From NCBI GenBank assembly GCA_035405785.1, contig DAONJS010000002.1:1-64000 (forward strand): a DNA stretch of 64,000 nt, read 5' to 3'. The position numbers were made by a program, and so were the translations under genes. Each line of letters begins with the position of its first letter. The first letter of the stretch is position 1. Positions 61,674-64,000 of this stretch are shown here, piece after piece. This DNA comes from BPGX01 sp035405785 (GTDB lineage Bacteria > Bacteroidota > Bacteroidia > B-17B0 > Aurantibacillaceae). The notes under the pieces are model-generated. The model worked only from the letters and a program-made list of their open reading frames with translations. It did not search any database and was not told the DNA's origin.

Positions 61674-62735
61674 ATGAATACATATAAGTTATTAAAGTGG
61701 TTGTTAGTATTGGGATTACTGATTTTATTGGTGCTTTATTTGGGTAATTTACTGATGTTGTTGCTTATTAGTTTTATTTTGTATAGCATTTTATTACCAT
61801 TAAAAGAAAATTTACAAACTAAATTGAAAGTCAAATCAAACACTTTATCATCAGTTATTGCATTATTTTTTCCATCATTGGTTTTTCTGATTATTTTGAT
61901 GTATGTATTTCCTGTTATCATTACACAATTAAACTCACTTACTTATTTGAATTACAAAGATGTATTTATGAATATAACCATTCAATTTCCATTTTTAGAT
62001 AATTTAATTGAACATCTTGGTGGTAAAAAATATATTTTGAAAAGTTTAGAAGACACTATGTTGCAAATTATCAACTTTAATTTAATTGCAGAATGGTCAA
62101 GTATTTTGTTGAATAATTTTTCTAAAATATTAATGCATTTACTGATTGTTTTTTTTATTACATTTCATTTGCTAAAAGATGATTCATTGATTGTAAATAT
62201 CTTAAACGCTTTTGTAGATGATAATATAGAAAAAGATATGGGTGAAATTGTTATGCATATAAAATCAATTTTAGGTAGATATTTCAGAGGAGTGCTTATT
62301 GATAGTAGTATTGTAATTTTTGTAAATTCAGTAACACTAAGTTTGCTGGGTGTTAAAAATGGTGTATTAATTGGAATTCTTTCGGGGATATTAAATATTA
62401 TTCCTTATGTAGGACCATTGATAACTCTATTAATTGGATTATTTTTAGGTGTAAGTGCTAATATACTTGAAGGTCATTATGAGTATATTGGAAGCACAGT
62501 TTTGAAAATTGTTATTACATTACTTACAGTTAATGTATTAGATGGAGTTATTATTCAACCATATATTTTTTCAAATGTATTAAAAGCACATCCATTAGAG
62601 ATATTTTTAGTGATAATAAGTGCTGGTATGATTGGAGGTGTAATATGGATGATGTTTATTATTCCTATTTATGTGATAATTAAGGTAGTTGCAAAAGAAT
62701 TTTATACTTATTTGCAAAAAAATAAAAATGCCTAA
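61674..62735 (+). CDS. AI-2E family transporter (PerM-like permease)
   Basis: The 353-residue inner-membrane protein has about eight hydrophobic segments arranged as in PerM/YdiK/TqsA proteins. The mid-protein YFRGVLIDSSIVIFVNSV and LNIIPYVGPLITLLIG, and the C-terminal HPLEIFLVIISAGMIGG, are characteristic. Members export autoinducer-2 or exchange Na+ for H+; which applies here is unclear. It overlaps the trmN6 gene by eight bases, so both are on one transcript. An ACTAAAA-like array ends just before the ATG. Confidence 0.88.
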   Translation: MNTYKLLKWLLVLGLLILLVLYLGNLLMLLLISFILYSILLPLKENLQTKLKVKSNTLSSVIALFFPSLVFLIILMYVFPVIITQLNSLTYLNYKDVFMNITIQFPFLDNLIEHLGGKKYILKSLEDTMLQIINFNLIAEWSSILLNNFSKILMHLLIVFFITFHLLKDDSLIVNILNAFVDDNIEKDMGEIVMHIKSILGRYFRGVLIDSSIVIFVNSVTLSLLGVKNGVLIGILSGILNIIPYVGPLITLLIGLFLGVSANILEGHYEYIGSTVLKIVITLLTVNVLDGVIIQPYIFSNVLKAHPLEIFLVIISAGMIGGVIWMMFIIPIYVIIKVVAKEFYTYLQKNKNA

Positions 62736-63465
62736 AGACAGATTTGAGTTTAAACAATTTGTTATTCATCAACCATTAAATAATGTAAAGAAAGTAAGCA
62801 CAGATAGTGTGCTTTTGGGTTGCTTTGCTGAAGTTTCAAATAAAAAAACCGCATTAGATATTGGTTGTGGAACAGGTTTATTAGCATTTATGTTAGCACA
62901 AAAAAATTCAGATTTAAAGATAGTTGCAATTGATATAAATGCAGAAGCAATTGAATGTGCTCGTTACAATTTGAAGCATTCAAAATTTTCTGAACAAATT
63001 GAATTGAACCACCTTGCATTGCAACAATTTGTCAATGAAACTGAATTAAAATTTGACATCATTATTTGTAACCCGCCTTATTTTTCCAAATCTCTCAAAA
63101 GCCAAAATATCTTTAAAAATCAATACAGACATCAAGAGCAGTTGAATTATGAAGAATTAGTATTTTGTGTAAATAAACTTTTAGATAAAAATGGGAGTTT
63201 TTGGGTATTGATTCCATTTTATGAAATGAATAACTTTGAGTTATTACTTTATAAACATCAATTATTTATTCATAACAAAATTGAAATTTATTCAAAAATG
63301 ACAAAAACAATACCATATATTTTTGTGTATGAAATCAAAAAAGATTTTCGTAATGAATATGAATCCAAAAAATTTTATATTTTAGATGAAAACAATGCAT
63401 ATACAAATGAATATATTGATCTTACAAAAGATTTTTATTTATGGGAAATCAATAAAATTATTTGA
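62728..63465 (+). CDS. trmN6: tRNA1(Val) (adenine37-N6)-methyltransferase
   Basis: TrmN6 methylates N6 of adenosine 37 in tRNA-Val. The 245-residue protein starts FEFKQFVIHQPLNNVKKVST, then has the AdoMet-binding ALDIGCGTGLLAFMLAQ near residue 50 and the catalytic NPPYF in IICNPPYFSKS near residue 115. These match the TrmN6/YfiC family. The ATG at 62728 is used; the open frame extends further inside the AI-2E gene but has no match. It overlaps the upstream gene by eight bases. Confidence 0.9.
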   Translation: MPKDRFEFKQFVIHQPLNNVKKVSTDSVLLGCFAEVSNKKTALDIGCGTGLLAFMLAQKNSDLKIVAIDINAEAIECARYNLKHSKFSEQIELNHLALQQFVNETELKFDIIICNPPYFSKSLKSQNIFKNQYRHQEQLNYEELVFCVNKLLDKNGSFWVLIPFYEMNNFELLLYKHQLFIHNKIEIYSKMTKTIPYIFVYEIKKDFRNEYESKKFYILDENNAYTNEYIDLTKDFYLWEINKII

Positions 63466-63470
63466 ATTTT

Positions 63471-63502
63471 TTTCACATTAGATAAAAAAAGATGTATATT
63501 TG
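63471..63502 (+). promoter_or_regulatory. tRNA-Cys promoter
   Basis: TTTG at 63471-63474 and TATATTTG at 63495-63502 with a 20-base spacer are a near-ideal promoter, 27 bases before the tRNA. It probably also drives kdsB. Confidence 0.7.
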
Positions 63503-63529
63503 CGGCAAAATTTTCGTACATTAAAAAAT

Positions 63530-63600
63530 GGTTCCGTGGCCGAGTGGCTAGGCAGAGGTCTGCAAAACCTTGTACAGCGGTTCGAATCCGCTCGGAACCT
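63530..63600 (+). tRNA. tRNA-Cys (anticodon GCA)
   Basis: Acceptor arms GGTTCCG and CGGAACC pair perfectly, and the discriminator is T, as required for cysteine tRNA. The anticodon loop CTGCAAA between AGGT and ACCT gives GCA. The T arm GCGG-TTCGAAT-CCGC is normal. Length is 71 bases and CCA is not encoded. kdsB begins 12 bases later, so tRNA and kdsB may share a transcript. Confidence 0.96.
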
Positions 63601-63612
63601 CATTTTTATTTT

Positions 63613-64000
63613 ATGCGTTTTGTTGGTATTATTCCCGTTAGATATAAATCTACAAGATTTCTCGGAAAGCCCCTCGTAGATATTGCTGGTAAAACAATGT
63701 TGCAAAGAGTTTATGAACAGTGTTTGAAATGTAAAGCATTAGATAAGGTAGTTATTGCCACTGATGATGAGTTGATTCAAAAACACGCAGAAGCATTAGG
63801 AGCAGAAGTAATAATGACTTCAGAAAATCATCCAAGTGGCACAGACCGTTGTTTTGAAGCATATACTTTGTTGAAAGAAAAATTTGATGTTGTTGTCAAT
63901 ATTCAAGGCGATGAGCCATTTATTTCACCCAATCAAATAGAATTGTTAATCAAATCATTTAAGAAAAATGATGAAATTGCAACTTTGATGATTGCATGCA
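63613..64000 (+). CDS. kdsB: 3-deoxy-manno-octulosonate cytidylyltransferase, cut by the window end
   Basis: KdsB activates Kdo as CMP-Kdo for lipopolysaccharide core synthesis. Only the first 129 codons are in the window; no stop is seen. The N terminus MRFVGIIPVRYKSTRFLGKP is the nucleotide-binding signature, followed by ATDDELIQKHAEALGAEVIM, SGTDRCFEAY and NIQGDEPFI, all typical. It follows tRNA-Cys by 12 bases and no separate promoter is clear. Confidence 0.95.
   Translation, partial: MRFVGIIPVRYKSTRFLGKPLVDIAGKTMLQRVYEQCLKCKALDKVVIATDDELIQKHAEALGAEVIMTSENHPSGTDRCFEAYTLLKEKFDVVVNIQGDEPFISPNQIELLIKSFKKNDEIATLMIAC

Overview
This window reads as chromosomal DNA of a low-GC, AT-rich Gram-negative bacterium of the phylum Bacteroidota. 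Supporting signs are two proteins with type IX secretion sorting domains, a PorZ-like protein, a GWxTD protein, type III glutamine synthetase, lipid A and Kdo genes (lpxB, kdsB), promoters of the TTTG / TAnnTTTG type, and no clear Shine-Dalgarno sequences. I cannot name the genus. No prophage, plasmid or CRISPR array is visible. Most genes are core functions in short operons, separated by unusually repeat-rich intergenic spacers.

Layout. 1-9.5 kb: a small secreted protein of unknown function, trxB, an MFS exporter with an unknown partner, then the class Ia ribonucleotide reductase genes nrdB and nrdA with an orphan DNA methyltransferase between them, rlmH and a DUF4783 gene. 9.6-12.1 kb: paaABCD, the oxygenase part of phenylacetyl-CoA epoxidase. 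12.4-17.2 kb: a two-domain Usp protein, a CPBP protease, an M61 peptidase, a TIGR02757 gene broken by one TAG codon, and tRNA-Ser(GGA). 17.5-25.7 kb: a repeat surface protein, an alpha/beta hydrolase, the fused mutase icmF, a TonB-like protein and two unknown genes. 26-32 kb: glnN, small membrane proteins, and an unknown gene-lpxB-spoIID operon. 32.4-43.4 kb: porZ, a tRNA-Ser(GCT)-fluoride riboswitch-crcB unit, phaC, an Omp85-like protein and two T9SS-exported proteins, one with six near-identical 69-residue repeats. 43.7-48.1 kb: recA facing the thrS-infC-rpmI-rplT operon. 48.3-56.6 kb: a MazG-like gene, phoH, ruvX, a LOG-family gene, rpsU, a cyclophilin-FKBP-fur-STAS operon and an aldehyde dehydrogenase. 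57-64 kb: ugd, a sugar aminotransferase, recO, a GWxTD lipoprotein, an AI-2E-type permease with trmN6, tRNA-Cys and the start of kdsB.

Together the genes suggest an aerobic or microaerobic heterotroph. It has an oxygen-dependent ribonucleotide reductase, oxygen-dependent phenylacetate ring epoxidation, B12-dependent acyl-CoA rearrangement, polyhydroxyalkanoate synthesis and a type IX secretion/adhesion surface.

The items I find most worth checking are: the tRNA-fluoride riboswitch-crcB transcript; the TGG-to-TAG change in the TIGR02757 gene; ruvX with ATC where its ATG should be; a DnaA-box cluster before nrdB; mutually exclusive hairpins before rplT; a paired box motif at the glnN promoter; and several families of palindromic intergenic repeats, one nested inside another. 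I did not find a clearly new multi-gene system.
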